Below are positions 33,804 to 42,339 of a stretch of DNA of 64,000 nucleotides, in pieces (positions within the stretch are counted from its first letter, which is position 1; every line of letters begins with the position of its first letter). This DNA is from SOJA01 sp964598485 (GTDB lineage: Archaea > Thermoproteota > Bathyarchaeia > Bathyarchaeales > Bathycorpusculaceae), in NCBI GenBank assembly GCA_964598485.1, contig CAZRCD010000001.1, forward strand, positions 496,001 to 560,000, read 5' to 3'. The translations under genes were made by a program, and so were the position numbers. The notes beneath the pieces are model-generated. The model had not been told where the DNA came from, did no database searches, and saw only the letters and a list, made by a program, of their open reading frames with translations.

Positions 33804-34046
33804 GTGCCTAAAATGAGACTTCAAAAACAGCTCTCACGGAAAGTAGGAAACAAAGAATATCCAAAATGGGTCATCACAATTCCTCCCAAGCAAATAAAGA
33901 CATTGGGATGGACGGAAGGGGAGTTTCTTGAGAGCGAGATTAATGATCAAGAACTAGTCATCCAAAAAGAGGACATGAGCAAAAGACAAAAAAGGAAAGA
34001 AGCAGCGAAGAAAGCTTGGGATACCAGAAAGAAGAAAGGAAGATGA
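33804..34046 (+). CDS. SpoVT/AbrB-like DNA-binding protein
   Basis: 80 aa (GTG 33804, or ATG 33813). LSRKVGNKEYPKWVITIPPK and TLGWTEGEFLESEINDQELV match the swapped-hairpin AbrB fold (antitoxin/regulator type). The C-terminal third is a basic tail (KRQKRKEAAKKAWDTRKKK). Its TGA overlaps the ATG of the ParB-like gene (ATGA), so the two are coupled. Confidence 0.7.
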   Translation: MPKMRLQKQLSRKVGNKEYPKWVITIPPKQIKTLGWTEGEFLESEINDQELVIQKEDMSKRQKRKEAAKKAWDTRKKKGR

Positions 34047-34966
34047 GAATCACTATGGAATTGAAAATGATCTCGGTCAAAGAGATTCAACCAAATCCAT
34101 TTCAGCCAAGGGAAAGTTTTGAAAAGGAATCATTGAGAGAACTTGCAGATTCAATAAAGGATGCCAAGATCGTTCAACCAATAATAGTGAGACAGCATGG
34201 CTTTAATTATCAGATAATTGCAGGAGAAAGACGATGGAGAGCCGCACAGATAGCAGGACTACATAAGATTCCCTGCATAGTTAAGGAAATAGATGAAGAA
34301 AGAGTCCTAATAGAGTCTCTTATTGAGAATTTGCACAGAAAAGATCTAACAGATCTTGAAAGAGAGAATGCTATCCACGAAATCTGGGAAAGTAGAGAAG
34401 ATTCAGGATTCAAATATAAATCAGAACTTGCGAAGGCAATAGGAGTCTCTCCCATTAGAGTAGAGGATGACATTGAGGCATGGGAGGCAAGACACGAGAA
34501 GGGCATGCCCTTTTCCGTCTCAACAAGAACAATTGCGAGAACCAGAGGACTCGAAGCAGAAGTCAGAAAGGGCATTGTCGAAAAGGTCGCAGAAGGAGAT
34601 CTCAAAGCTTCTGAAGTTGATGTCGTTGCGAAAGTAATCAAGAAAGCGTCCAAACATGTGAAGAAGGAGCTTTTGAAACCGAAGTCTCGCATAACTCCCA
34701 AGATGGCTGAAACTATAGTGACAAAACTACCCACTGAAAAAGAACAGAAATTGATTGTTGATGAAATAAACCGATCAAGGCTTACGGAAGACGAGGTCGA
34801 AGATCGAGTTAGAGAGATTCACCGTGCCAAAGAATTAGGCAAACCTCTTACGAAAGAGATGGTGGTTAAAGAAGGCACTGTATATATAGTGGGTGAATAT
34901 GATTGTCCGCATTGCAAAAAACATTATCTGATAAAATGCAATGGGAAAAAGGATTGGGTAGAATAA
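34043..34966 (+). CDS. ParB/Spo0J-like protein with C-terminal zinc ribbon
   Basis: 307 aa. ISVKEIQPNPFQPRESFEKE starts the ParB N-domain; IIAGERRWRAAQIAG is the nucleotide (CTP) binding arginine box; ENLHRKDLTDLERENAIHEI is the second ParB box. An HTH follows (KSELAKAIGVSPIRVEDDI). The last 25 residues CPHCKKHYLIKCNGKKDW look like a zinc ribbon, which is not part of ordinary partition ParB. No ParA is adjacent, so chromosome or plasmid partition is not the obvious role. Confidence 0.85.
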   Translation: MRITMELKMISVKEIQPNPFQPRESFEKESLRELADSIKDAKIVQPIIVRQHGFNYQIIAGERRWRAAQIAGLHKIPCIVKEIDEERVLIESLIENLHRKDLTDLERENAIHEIWESREDSGFKYKSELAKAIGVSPIRVEDDIEAWEARHEKGMPFSVSTRTIARTRGLEAEVRKGIVEKVAEGDLKASEVDVVAKVIKKASKHVKKELLKPKSRITPKMAETIVTKLPTEKEQKLIVDEINRSRLTEDEVEDRVREIHRAKELGKPLTKEMVVKEGTVYIVGEYDCPHCKKHYLIKCNGKKDWVE

Positions 34967-35880
34967 AACCTACGATCTATAAGGATTACAAAGATCGTGT
35001 AGGTAGCATTGATGGCATTGTCGTTCCGTTTAATAAAACTCCTCGAGACATAGTTTGTCCTCACTTTTGGGAACTGAGATGGGCTTTTGGTTGTCCTTTT
35101 GATTGTGCCTATTGCTACCTGCAAGGAACAGGAAGAGGAAATAAAACTCCAAGATATAGACCTATCACAAAGGTTATCAGAGCAATTGATAGAGCTTTTA
35201 GAGACGGATATTTCATTAAGAACCCGTCTATCTTCAATAGTGGGGAACTCTCTGATTCATTGATGAACCCCGGTTATATGAGACAAATCGCAGATTTCTT
35301 TGAGACTCAAAACAAGCATAAACTTCTCTTGTTGACGAAATTTGATAAAGTAGAATGGCTTACCAAGGAACCACGAAAACAAACCATTGCCAGTTTCAGT
35401 TTGAATGCGACCGAAGTCTGGAAGAGATGGGAGAAGAGGACACCTTCTCCGCAACAAAGAATTATAGCGGCTAAGGAACTTGTCGAGTCAGGTTATGAGG
35501 TTAGAATTAGAATAGACCCAATTTTCCCAATTGAAAACTGGAAAACACACTATGAAGATCTCATTTACTCCTTGTTTTCCGAACTAACCACAGATCCAGA
35601 GAGGATTACTTTAGGTACACCAAGGGGACTTGCTAAAACTCTTATGTTTGCCAAAGATAGAAGTTGGGAGAGAATCGCATTCACAGACGAACCCGAACGT
35701 ACTGGATGGGGGAAAAAGGCACCAACCCCATTAAGAAAGGAGATCTACATTTTCTTCTACGATAAGCTTGCTAAGCTAGGCTTCGACAAGTCAAAGATTG
35801 CAATGTGTAAGGAAACAAGATCAATGTGGAAAGAATTAGGACTAAATCCCAACTTTTGTAAATGCAACTGTATCTGGTAA
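34936..35880 (+). CDS. Radical SAM protein, spore-photoproduct-lyase-like
   Basis: About 314 aa from ATG 34936 (within the end of the ParB-like gene; frame open to TTG 34903). FGCPFDCAYCYLQ carries the CxxxCxxC that binds the 4Fe-4S cluster. FNSGELSDSLM and LLTKFDKVEWL resemble the SPL-type barrel. The extreme C-terminus FCKCNCIW adds three closely spaced cysteines, perhaps a second cluster or the three-Cys motif for which its neighbour's family is named. It may act on nucleic acid. Confidence 0.82.
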   Translation: MQWEKGLGRIKPTIYKDYKDRVGSIDGIVVPFNKTPRDIVCPHFWELRWAFGCPFDCAYCYLQGTGRGNKTPRYRPITKVIRAIDRAFRDGYFIKNPSIFNSGELSDSLMNPGYMRQIADFFETQNKHKLLLLTKFDKVEWLTKEPRKQTIASFSLNATEVWKRWEKRTPSPQQRIIAAKELVESGYEVRIRIDPIFPIENWKTHYEDLIYSLFSELTTDPERITLGTPRGLAKTLMFAKDRSWERIAFTDEPERTGWGKKAPTPLRKEIYIFFYDKLAKLGFDKSKIAMCKETRSMWKELGLNPNFCKCNCIW

Positions 35881-35885
35881 GTGAA

Positions 35886-36830
35886 ATGTGGAAATGTATT
35901 AATTGTGGCTCAACTTCTTTAAAAAGACCGACTTTTTGTAGGAACTGTGGCTTGGTTCAAGCAGGTATAGGAACTCATGAAAAATATCAGATTCTGGAAA
36001 ACTATTGTTATCCGTTAAGTCTCATAATGAGAAACAATAACATACCGCACTACTTTATCGACGCTTGTGCTGGTAGTGGAAAGGTTCAAGCATACTATAG
36101 AGATGCATATCTGGATGGTTCTCCTCTGATAATGGCTAAGACCAGAGATCGAGTTGAAGAAAAGATAATAGATAAGACCAGGACTAAACATGTAAGATGC
36201 ATTTTTATCGAAATCAATCCTAAAACACGGGGTCTCCTTGAGAAGTGGACTTGCGATTATCCGAATTGCGAAATAATCCAAGGTGATTGTAACCGAAAAC
36301 TACCGAACATTCTGGATAGACTCGATAGTGAACGATGGAAACCTTTTGCGTTTATCTATGTGGATCCTTTTGGGCTGGGAGATCCACCGATAATGATGGA
36401 GACTTTAAGGCGAGTTCTTGAGCGAAATTATACTGAATTGTTCATCCAACTTAGTGTTGATGGTCTTATAAGAGCTGCTGGTTGGTTGAAATATAGAGAT
36501 AGTCGAGATTCTGTGAAACGTAGGAAAGCCCAAACCTTTTGCGAAACTCTAGGATTGGTTATTGGTGATGATCGAATCGATGAGTTTTGCGAAAAATGGT
36601 CAACATGGCGACAAGGTGATAAGGAAATAAAGAGTTTGAAATACTACATTTCTGGATTGCGTGACTACTTCCCTCATATTGAATATGTGGGGATTCCGAT
36701 TGGTTCCAAAAGCCCTGTATACTATCTCATATACACATCACGAAAATTAACTGGAAAGAAAATTATGCAGGGGATAATCACCAACGCGAAGAGGAAGGGA
36801 TCTGAAACTCTGGAAAGATGGTTTGGATAA
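35886..36830 (+). CDS. tcmP: Three-Cys-motif partner protein (TcmP), methyltransferase-like
   Basis: About 314 aa. N-terminal zinc ribbon CINCG ... CRNCGLVQ (residues 4-27). Core resembles a class I methyltransferase: FIDACAGSGKVQ (motif I), IFIEINPKTR, IIQGDCNRKLP and FIYVDPFGLGDPP (motif IV). TcmP-family proteins are named for co-occurrence with a partner carrying a three-Cys motif, and the radical SAM gene just upstream (overlapping frames) fits. Activity is unproven in the family as far as I know. Confidence 0.8.
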   Translation: MWKCINCGSTSLKRPTFCRNCGLVQAGIGTHEKYQILENYCYPLSLIMRNNNIPHYFIDACAGSGKVQAYYRDAYLDGSPLIMAKTRDRVEEKIIDKTRTKHVRCIFIEINPKTRGLLEKWTCDYPNCEIIQGDCNRKLPNILDRLDSERWKPFAFIYVDPFGLGDPPIMMETLRRVLERNYTELFIQLSVDGLIRAAGWLKYRDSRDSVKRRKAQTFCETLGLVIGDDRIDEFCEKWSTWRQGDKEIKSLKYYISGLRDYFPHIEYVGIPIGSKSPVYYLIYTSRKLTGKKIMQGIITNAKRKGSETLERWFG

Positions 36831-36967
36831 GTCTCCATCACCCGATTGTTTAACACCCACAACTTAACAACCTTTAGAATGAAAGTTAAAGGAGAGAACA
36901 AGTGGGTAACGTTAATTAAAAACGCAAGTGAAGGCGAGACATGAATCTCTACTTAAACTATTTTTTT

Positions 36968-37198
36968 TCATTTCTCTTTAGGCTTTTCTTTTCCTGATTG
37001 CATTTGCCTATATCTGTCTAGCAGTTTAATAGTCCACCATTCCATCGGCAATCTACGCATCTCTGTTATTCCTTTTCCATTAGTCTTGAAACAATTCTCT
37101 TGATTCCAAGATGTTTTGCCTAAACAGTAGTAGTCATACTCCTGTTCTTGAATGAACTGTTTACATTCGTTTAAATGTGGGCAGTCATGGTTTTTCAT
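36968..37198 (-). CDS. Small cysteine-rich hypothetical protein
   Basis: 76 aa with CPHLNEC at the N-terminus, YYCLGKTSWNQENCF in the middle, and a basic tail. Four cysteines in two pairs could hold a metal. It converges on tcmP from the other strand, about 140 nt away. Not recognised. Confidence 0.55.
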   Translation of the reverse strand: MKNHDCPHLNECKQFIQEQEYDYYCLGKTSWNQENCFKTNGKGITEMRRLPMEWWTIKLLDRYRQMQSGKEKPKEK

Positions 37199-37439
37199 TA
37201 AGCTCCCCTCCTATATGTCCTCAATTATCGAATTTAAGTATTACAGAACCAGTCTTAGAACCCAGCAACCGAAAGTTTACAAGGGTTCAGAACAACCGTC
37301 AACTTGACAGAGCCTCCTTTCACAAGATCTATTTTAATGTCTTCGGTTGCATCCCTCTCGCGACTAACGCTGTCACTGCTTGGCTATTCGGCAGATAACC
37401 GTTTCTTCTTCTGAAATCTTCTATTTTCAATTCTGTTGT

Positions 37440-37712
37440 TCACAGAACTTGTATAGCTGAATATTCTGTTCTAGGCATTTTTTTCCCGATACATACACTA
37501 GCCAAAACCTTCAAACCTTCTTCACCACTCGGCAATTCTTCAGAAAGATCATTTGTTGTTGTAGACCCCCTCCCCCTATCAACAACAACACTTACGCCCA
37601 ACCGCTTAACGTTCATTTTCACCGCTTCAACACTGCATGTGATTTCAGTAGCTATAACTTGCCAATATTGCTTTTCTTTAACAAGTTCCCACCTTTGACT
37701 TCTATTCCACAT
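37440..37712 (-). CDS. Hypothetical protein with possible HTH
   Basis: 90 aa. The segment YWQVIATEITCSVEAVKMNV could be a helix-turn-helix, followed by a low-complexity loop and KVLASVCIGKK. Coding potential is weak and it may be a decayed fragment in the accessory block. Confidence 0.35.
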   Translation of the reverse strand: MWNRSQRWELVKEKQYWQVIATEITCSVEAVKMNVKRLGVSVVVDRGRGSTTTNDLSEELPSGEEGLKVLASVCIGKKMPRTEYSAIQVL

Positions 37713-37821
37713 ACCTCTGCTGGCGTTTTTCCGTTCAATGCCATGTGCATCTTGAAAGCTGTGCTGGATTTACTGACTTTGAAGGAAATGATTATTAAAT
37801 CTGTTACCTAGAGAATCTTTC

Positions 37822-38376
37822 ATGACATCGCAAAGTGGCTGGTGTGTTTGGGTTACTGGTTTGCCTGGCAGCGGCAAATCCGTCATCTCTCAAGCCCTAC
37901 ACAAACTTCTCAAACAAAAAGGCATCTACGCCCAACTACTACCCTCAGACGCTCTGCGCAAGGTTTTAACTCCCAAACCCACCTATTCACTCGAAGAACG
38001 CGACACAGTCTACCAGACACTCGTCTACATAGCCAAACTCCTAACACAAAACAACGTAAACGTCATAATAGACGCAACAGGCAACCTTAGACGTTACAGA
38101 CAAAACGCAAGAAAACAAATCCCAAACTATATAGAAGCATACCTAGAATGTCCTTTAACAGTTTGCATAAAACGCGAAACAAAAAGACCAAAAACACACC
38201 AAGCACCAAAACAAATCTATACGCGAGGCTTAGAAGGCAAAGCCCCAACCGTGCCAGGCATAGGACAACCATACCAGCCACCCCTGAACCCAGAAATAAC
38301 AATAAACACCACAAAACACATGCCAAAACAAGCAGCACAAAAAATACTAAAACTGATTCTCAAACGCTATCACTAA
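37822..38376 (+). CDS. cysC: Adenylylsulfate (APS) kinase-like
   Basis: 184 aa. P-loop WVTGLPGSGKSVISQAL (about residues 9-25), LLPSDALRKVL, VIIDATGNLRRYRQNAR and YLECPLTVCIKR match APS kinase; the GLEGKAPTVPGIGQPYQPP loop is the substrate lid. It phosphorylates adenylylsulfate to PAPS for sulfation; no ATP-sulfurylase gene is adjacent, so the true substrate could differ. Coding strand is very A/C-rich. A copy of its 3' end lies at 40030-40204. Confidence 0.82.
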   Translation: MTSQSGWCVWVTGLPGSGKSVISQALHKLLKQKGIYAQLLPSDALRKVLTPKPTYSLEERDTVYQTLVYIAKLLTQNNVNVIIDATGNLRRYRQNARKQIPNYIEAYLECPLTVCIKRETKRPKTHQAPKQIYTRGLEGKAPTVPGIGQPYQPPLNPEITINTTKHMPKQAAQKILKLILKRYH

Positions 38377-38496
38377 CACTTCATATCTACTCAAGCACAC
38401 TTGGTTCCAAACAAGACGTTGAAAACGCGGCGCAATAATTGGAAAACTAGCTAAGTACCAGTCTCTTTGTGTTTGTCGCGCGCGAGTGATTTGCAA

Positions 38497-38727
38497 TCAC
38501 TGCTTACAAAATTTTTCGATTTCTTTAACGCCTATGAACGTCCCCTTAGGAGAGTGTAACGTCGGGGTCTCAGTAGTACCGAGGTCTCTCCATATTGACT
38601 TGCCATTTCCTTCTTTGCTGACAACTATTTTTTGGAACTCTACTGCATATTTATTTAATATTCTTGTAGCTTCCTCGGAATCTTTGTCACCTTCTACAAC
38701 ATACAAGAGAGTGTTGTTCATCCTCAT
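38497..38727 (-). CDS. Thioredoxin-fold protein without the CxxC
   Basis: 76 aa. TLLYVVEGDKDSEEATRILN, FQKIVVSKEGNGKS, TTETPTLHSPKGTFIGVKEI: strand-helix-strand, then the T-P-T cis-proline loop and a GxxxI end, the glutaredoxin/thioredoxin layout. The usual CxxC after strand 1 is GDKDS here, so redox activity is unlikely; a binding role is more probable. Confidence 0.6.
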   Translation of the reverse strand: MRMNNTLLYVVEGDKDSEEATRILNKYAVEFQKIVVSKEGNGKSIWRDLGTTETPTLHSPKGTFIGVKEIEKFCKQ

Positions 38728-38902
38728 CCTCCCGTTTTCTCTTTCTTTTTCCCTAATTTAAGATTTTCCAACTAGTTCTGTTAAACATTGCGTCGCTAAG
38801 CTCTTCATTTGAATAGAAAGGTTAAATTTTTAAACGTCTGCAACCTAATCCAATCTATTGGATTCGGATTTGACCTATATTGGTTGACATTGGGGCGATA
38901 TT

Positions 38903-39967
38903 TTGATCATTATCTGCACAGGGATGAGTGGTAGTGGTAGGAAAAGATCGATTCGTTCCATGCGGAAATTTGCAGAGTCCCAGGGAAAGAAGGTAGAGCT
39001 GATAAATGTAGGAGAAAGAATGTACCAAAAATCCAAAAGCCTTGGGTATCCTATAAAGGAAGGAAAAATCTTGGACACTTCTGAAAGAAACCTCGATTAC
39101 CTACGAGCAATAGTATTCGAGGATATCCTTGGCGAAAGGGAAACAGCAGAAAATATGATTATAAACACACATGCATGCTTCAGATGGAACAAATATATAA
39201 CGAAGGCGTTCGACTATTACTATTTAACGAAGCTGAATCCCGACATATACTTGACTGTTACAGACACCATTTACTCAATTTTCGGAAGGTTGGACCTGAC
39301 GCAATGGAAAGGAAGAAACTCTCTTTGGGAACTACTTGCGTGGAGAGACGAAGAAGAACACATCACGAAAACCTTTGCGATGATTCAAGGAAAAAAGCAC
39401 TTTACAATTTGCTGGGAAGATCCTCCAGAAACTATGTACAACATTATTTTTGACCCAAGTGTCAAAAGAACCTACCTGAGCTATCCCGTCTCAGCCGGAA
39501 CCTCAGAGGCTATGAAAGAAGTTAGAGAATTCAGAGATACGTTAAGAGAGAAACTCGTGGTGTTTGATCCCATGGCAATCAAAGACATTGAATGGCTAAC
39601 GGCAGGTTCAGCTCTTAAGAAGCAAGGGAAGACAACGATCAAAATACCCTTTATTGACGATGATGGTGAAAGTAAAGAAGTAGCCTTTTCCACGGAAGAC
39701 TTAGAAAAAGTAAATAGCTACCTAAAAGACCAGACCATCAGCAGAGATTATACGATGATAAGTCAAAGTGACTTCATAACAGTCTACTATTATGAGCCTG
39801 CGATATCGTCGCCTGGGGTTCAGAGGGAGATAAGATATGCTAAAGAAGACGGTAAAGATGTATACATCTACTATCCCAAAAAAGAGATGAGTCCGTTTCT
39901 TGAGAAAGATATCACCCGACACTTTTTGGACAAGGAAGAGTTCATCAAATTTCTAATGTCGATCTAG
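38903..39967 (+). CDS. P-loop kinase-like / nucleoside 2-deoxyribosyltransferase-like fusion
   Basis: 354 aa from a TTG start. Residues 1-180: IIICTGMSGSGRKRSIRSM is an adenylate-kinase-like P-loop with K replaced by R (GSGRKRS), followed by an AK-type helical region. Residues 190-350: TYLSYPVSAGTSEAMKEVRE, LVVFDPMAIKDIEWL and DFITVYYYEPAISSPGVQRE resemble the deoxyribosyltransferase fold. The P-loop Lys context is unusual. Possibly nucleotide sensing or processing. Confidence 0.55.
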   Translation: MIIICTGMSGSGRKRSIRSMRKFAESQGKKVELINVGERMYQKSKSLGYPIKEGKILDTSERNLDYLRAIVFEDILGERETAENMIINTHACFRWNKYITKAFDYYYLTKLNPDIYLTVTDTIYSIFGRLDLTQWKGRNSLWELLAWRDEEEHITKTFAMIQGKKHFTICWEDPPETMYNIIFDPSVKRTYLSYPVSAGTSEAMKEVREFRDTLREKLVVFDPMAIKDIEWLTAGSALKKQGKTTIKIPFIDDDGESKEVAFSTEDLEKVNSYLKDQTISRDYTMISQSDFITVYYYEPAISSPGVQREIRYAKEDGKDVYIYYPKKEMSPFLEKDITRHFLDKEEFIKFLMSI

Positions 39968-40029
39968 CTTGATGGAGATTTCATTTGGGACAAACAATTT
40001 CCTGTTGAAACAAAACGACTAGAACCTGA

Positions 40030-40204
40030 AAAGCACCAGAACAAATATGCAAAAAAGCGGTAGAAGGCAAAGCCCCAACCGTGTCAGGCATAGGACAACC
40101 ATACGAGCCGCCATTAAACCCAGAAATAACAATAAACACAACAAAAAACACATCAAAACAAACCGCCCAAAAATCCTCCAAAAAATACTAGAAAAACATG
40201 ACTA
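40030..40204 (+). pseudogene. Duplicated 3' fragment of cysC
   Basis: Nucleotides 40055-40145 match cysC 38229-38320 almost base for base; the translation EGKAPTVSGIGQPYEPPLNP parallels EGKAPTVPGIGQPYQPPLNP. No P-loop or start precedes it. It is a tandem or recombined copy of the gene's end, about 1.8 kb away. Confidence 0.8.
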
Positions 40205-40287
40205 ACCCTTTCCTAACGACCCCTCAACACTCTCATTTTCTGGCTCCAAACATAGATTTCCACGCCAAAAATATGGGGGCTATAAAT

Positions 40288-40911
40288 TTAGATGACCATT
40301 CTCTTCCTAAGTTTTAGCTGGCATTCCTTGCAGAAACCGTCTATCTTGATAGGGTTTCCATGCAATAATTCCGCGTACATGAGGTCGATCGGTTCTGCGT
40401 GGTGAGTGAGTCCTTGGTTGTGACCCAAACCGTGTGCAGCTACCTTTGCTGCAGCATCCTCATCTGTCTCATACAAGGATACCATACCCACGTCGTTTGA
40501 CACGTAATCGTGAACAATGTTGATTGTTCTCTTGAACCTGTCTACCTCAAACCTGTGATACACGACTATAACGGGATCATGAGTCATCGCCAACAAAAGA
40601 TCCTCAGTCTTAAGTATATTCTTCATCTCCTTTATTTTCCTCAATAGATGAGAAAAAATGAAAGCTCCACAAACATCCTGCTTCGATCTAATTTTCAAGT
40701 CACACTTTACACTCATGTTACCGACGAAATTGACCCCTTCCCAAATGCCCCTTGGAAAGTAGCTAAAAGCCTTCCACATCATCTCCGCCAAATCCTCCCT
40801 ATTCCTAAACTCTTCATTAATCGTCAACATATCCAACGACTGCATGGACTCTGGCCCCACAGAAAAGGTAACAATCACATTCCGTAAAAATGTTGAGAAT
40901 TGAAGTTTCAT
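40288..40911 (-). CDS. Metzincin-like protein (archaemetzincin relative) lacking the catalytic Glu
   Basis: 207 aa. AAHGLGHNQGLTHHAEPIDLMY (given here by its parts HGLGHNQGLTH and IDLMY) aligns with the HExxHxxGxxH zinc motif and Met-turn of metzincins, but the general-base Glu is Gly. FCKECQLKL near the end is the CxxC that archaemetzincins place after the Met-turn. Zinc binding is likely; protease activity is doubtful. I believe a family of unknown function with this HGLGH form exists. Confidence 0.65.
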   Translation of the reverse strand: MKLQFSTFLRNVIVTFSVGPESMQSLDMLTINEEFRNREDLAEMMWKAFSYFPRGIWEGVNFVGNMSVKCDLKIRSKQDVCGAFIFSHLLRKIKEMKNILKTEDLLLAMTHDPVIVVYHRFEVDRFKRTINIVHDYVSNDVGMVSLYETDEDAAAKVAAHGLGHNQGLTHHAEPIDLMYAELLHGNPIKIDGFCKECQLKLRKRMVI

Positions 40912-41034
40912 GTTTAAACTATTAACAAAAAATCGTTATCGAAGCTAAGCTTGGACATTAAGCACACTCTGACGTGACAGTGCCAAAAAACGCCAATGAA
41001 TGAAAGCTAGAATGAGACCTAGTCTTCTTTCACT

Positions 41035-41844
41035 TCACCAAACATTGTACATCTTCAGAATCCTCAATGCATTAATCGTTGTAGAAACACTGTATTTCTC
41101 TCCATCCCCCGACGTCCATGCCCCATCCTGCCTCTGCAAATCAATCACTATATCAATACACCTTCTCACTGTGGGGGTATCCTTAGAGATTCCAGCAGCA
41201 TAGAAACACTCCAAGCACCAAATGAAATCCCCCGCCCCGTCTTCCAACCTGTCAAGATTTCTCTCTATCACCTCTAACGCCTTTTTCACAATTTCAGAAC
41301 CAACTCCCTCCAATTGTCCAAAAACTCCCACTGATATCCACGTTGAGTGCAGGAAACCAAAAAACTTCCCTTGCTCATCCCGATTTTCAAGAAGAAACCG
41401 CGTTCCTTTTCTCACAGCCTCAGACTCGCTGTAACCAAGCTGAATCAAACAATCCAATATGCTTGCGGTCAACCACATCTTCGTCTTCAAATCTCCCGGC
41501 GTGTTCCAGAACGGTGGATTGTACTGATTTATGGCGTGATTTTCGTCCCAGCTTCCATCTTCACCCTGAACACTCGTAAGATAGTCCAGTGTTTTCCTGC
41601 AAACCTCTGACCCAGCTAATCCCAACTCGGTCATAAGACTCAAATTCACACATGTCTTATTCACGCTACTCAGCTTTCCCTTCTCGTTGTCATAGGGAAA
41701 GCCTCCGCCACTGTTTTGAAACCCCCTCAGATACCTCAGCGGAACCTCATCGTCTCTCTCTTTACCAAGCAGATAATTCAACCTATACTTTTCCAGTTCC
41801 GTCCCATTTTCTTCAACGAAACTCATTGCTTTTCGAACATCCAA
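41035..41844 (-). CDS. Terpene-cyclase/prenyltransferase-fold protein
   Basis: 269 aa alpha-alpha barrel. Repeats such as VQGEDGSWDENHAINQYNPP, LQRQDGAWTSGDGEKYSVS and RGFQNSGGGFPYDN are QW-like motifs of squalene cyclase and protein prenyltransferases. The catalytic DxDD of cyclases is not seen, so it is probably a binding or prenyl-related protein of unknown role. Confidence 0.7.
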   Translation of the reverse strand: MDVRKAMSFVEENGTELEKYRLNYLLGKERDDEVPLRYLRGFQNSGGGFPYDNEKGKLSSVNKTCVNLSLMTELGLAGSEVCRKTLDYLTSVQGEDGSWDENHAINQYNPPFWNTPGDLKTKMWLTASILDCLIQLGYSESEAVRKGTRFLLENRDEQGKFFGFLHSTWISVGVFGQLEGVGSEIVKKALEVIERNLDRLEDGAGDFIWCLECFYAAGISKDTPTVRRCIDIVIDLQRQDGAWTSGDGEKYSVSTTINALRILKMYNVW

Positions 41845-41863
41845 TCTCTCAAAACACCTTGCA

Positions 41864-42253
41864 TTATTTCCTCAGTTGTCGCAGTTTAAGATTTACTCTG
41901 TTATGTGCTTGTGTAACTGTCGTCGTATTTCTTCGTGTCTTTTTCGCTTCCAAGGCTTGTTCAAAAAACCTAGCAAGCTTCTCACAGTTATAGTCAACGC
42001 AATAAGCACAGTTTTCAACACCCTTTTCAATTCCACATTTCCTTATCTCACACACATCACAGTAACCAATGTGACGTCCGTCCCTAGACAAACAACCATC
42101 ACAGTTTATTTCTTCAAGCTTCATCTCTCTACCAAAAAGTTTCGACCAAGCCTCTGCAACATCTCTCCTTTTCGCATCATCATTTTCCTGCGTCGCTATG
42201 AAAGCCTTGCAATCCATGCAAACCAATCCACAAAAAGCAACCATCCTCTCCAT
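41864..42253 (-). CDS. DUF3795 cysteine-rich protein
   Basis: 129 aa from ATG 42253 (frame open to 42286). Family pattern is complete: FCGLVCMDCKAFIATQENDD, EINCDGCLS, YCDVCEIRKCGIEKGVENCA, CVDYNCEKLARFF. Cysteines probably bind a metal or cluster. Function unknown. Faces away from the terpene-cyclase-like gene by 19 nt, same strand. Confidence 0.85.
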   Translation of the reverse strand: MERMVAFCGLVCMDCKAFIATQENDDAKRRDVAEAWSKLFGREMKLEEINCDGCLSRDGRHIGYCDVCEIRKCGIEKGVENCAYCVDYNCEKLARFFEQALEAKKTRRNTTTVTQAHNRVNLKLRQLRK

Positions 42254-42339
42254 ACAATAACCTCTTTTTAGCCAACAATTATTCATTCATTAACATATAA
42301 AGCTGATTAATGGCAACCATTTCTGAACTGAAAGAAAGA

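Noticed and set aside
34043..34966. Interpretation of the ParB-like gene as part of a partition locus
   Set aside because: No ParA ATPase or parS-like repeat cluster nearby, and the gene is fused in an operon with rSAM and TcmP genes.
38148..38438. 96-codon plus-strand frame rich in Thr/Lys
   Set aside because: Alternate frame of cysC in an A/C-rich stretch with few stops; not a gene.
38485..38501. Stem-loop with 5-bp stem and 7-nt loop TTTGCAA resembling an anticodon arm (TGC)
   Set aside because: No acceptor, D- or T-arm around it; treated as chance.
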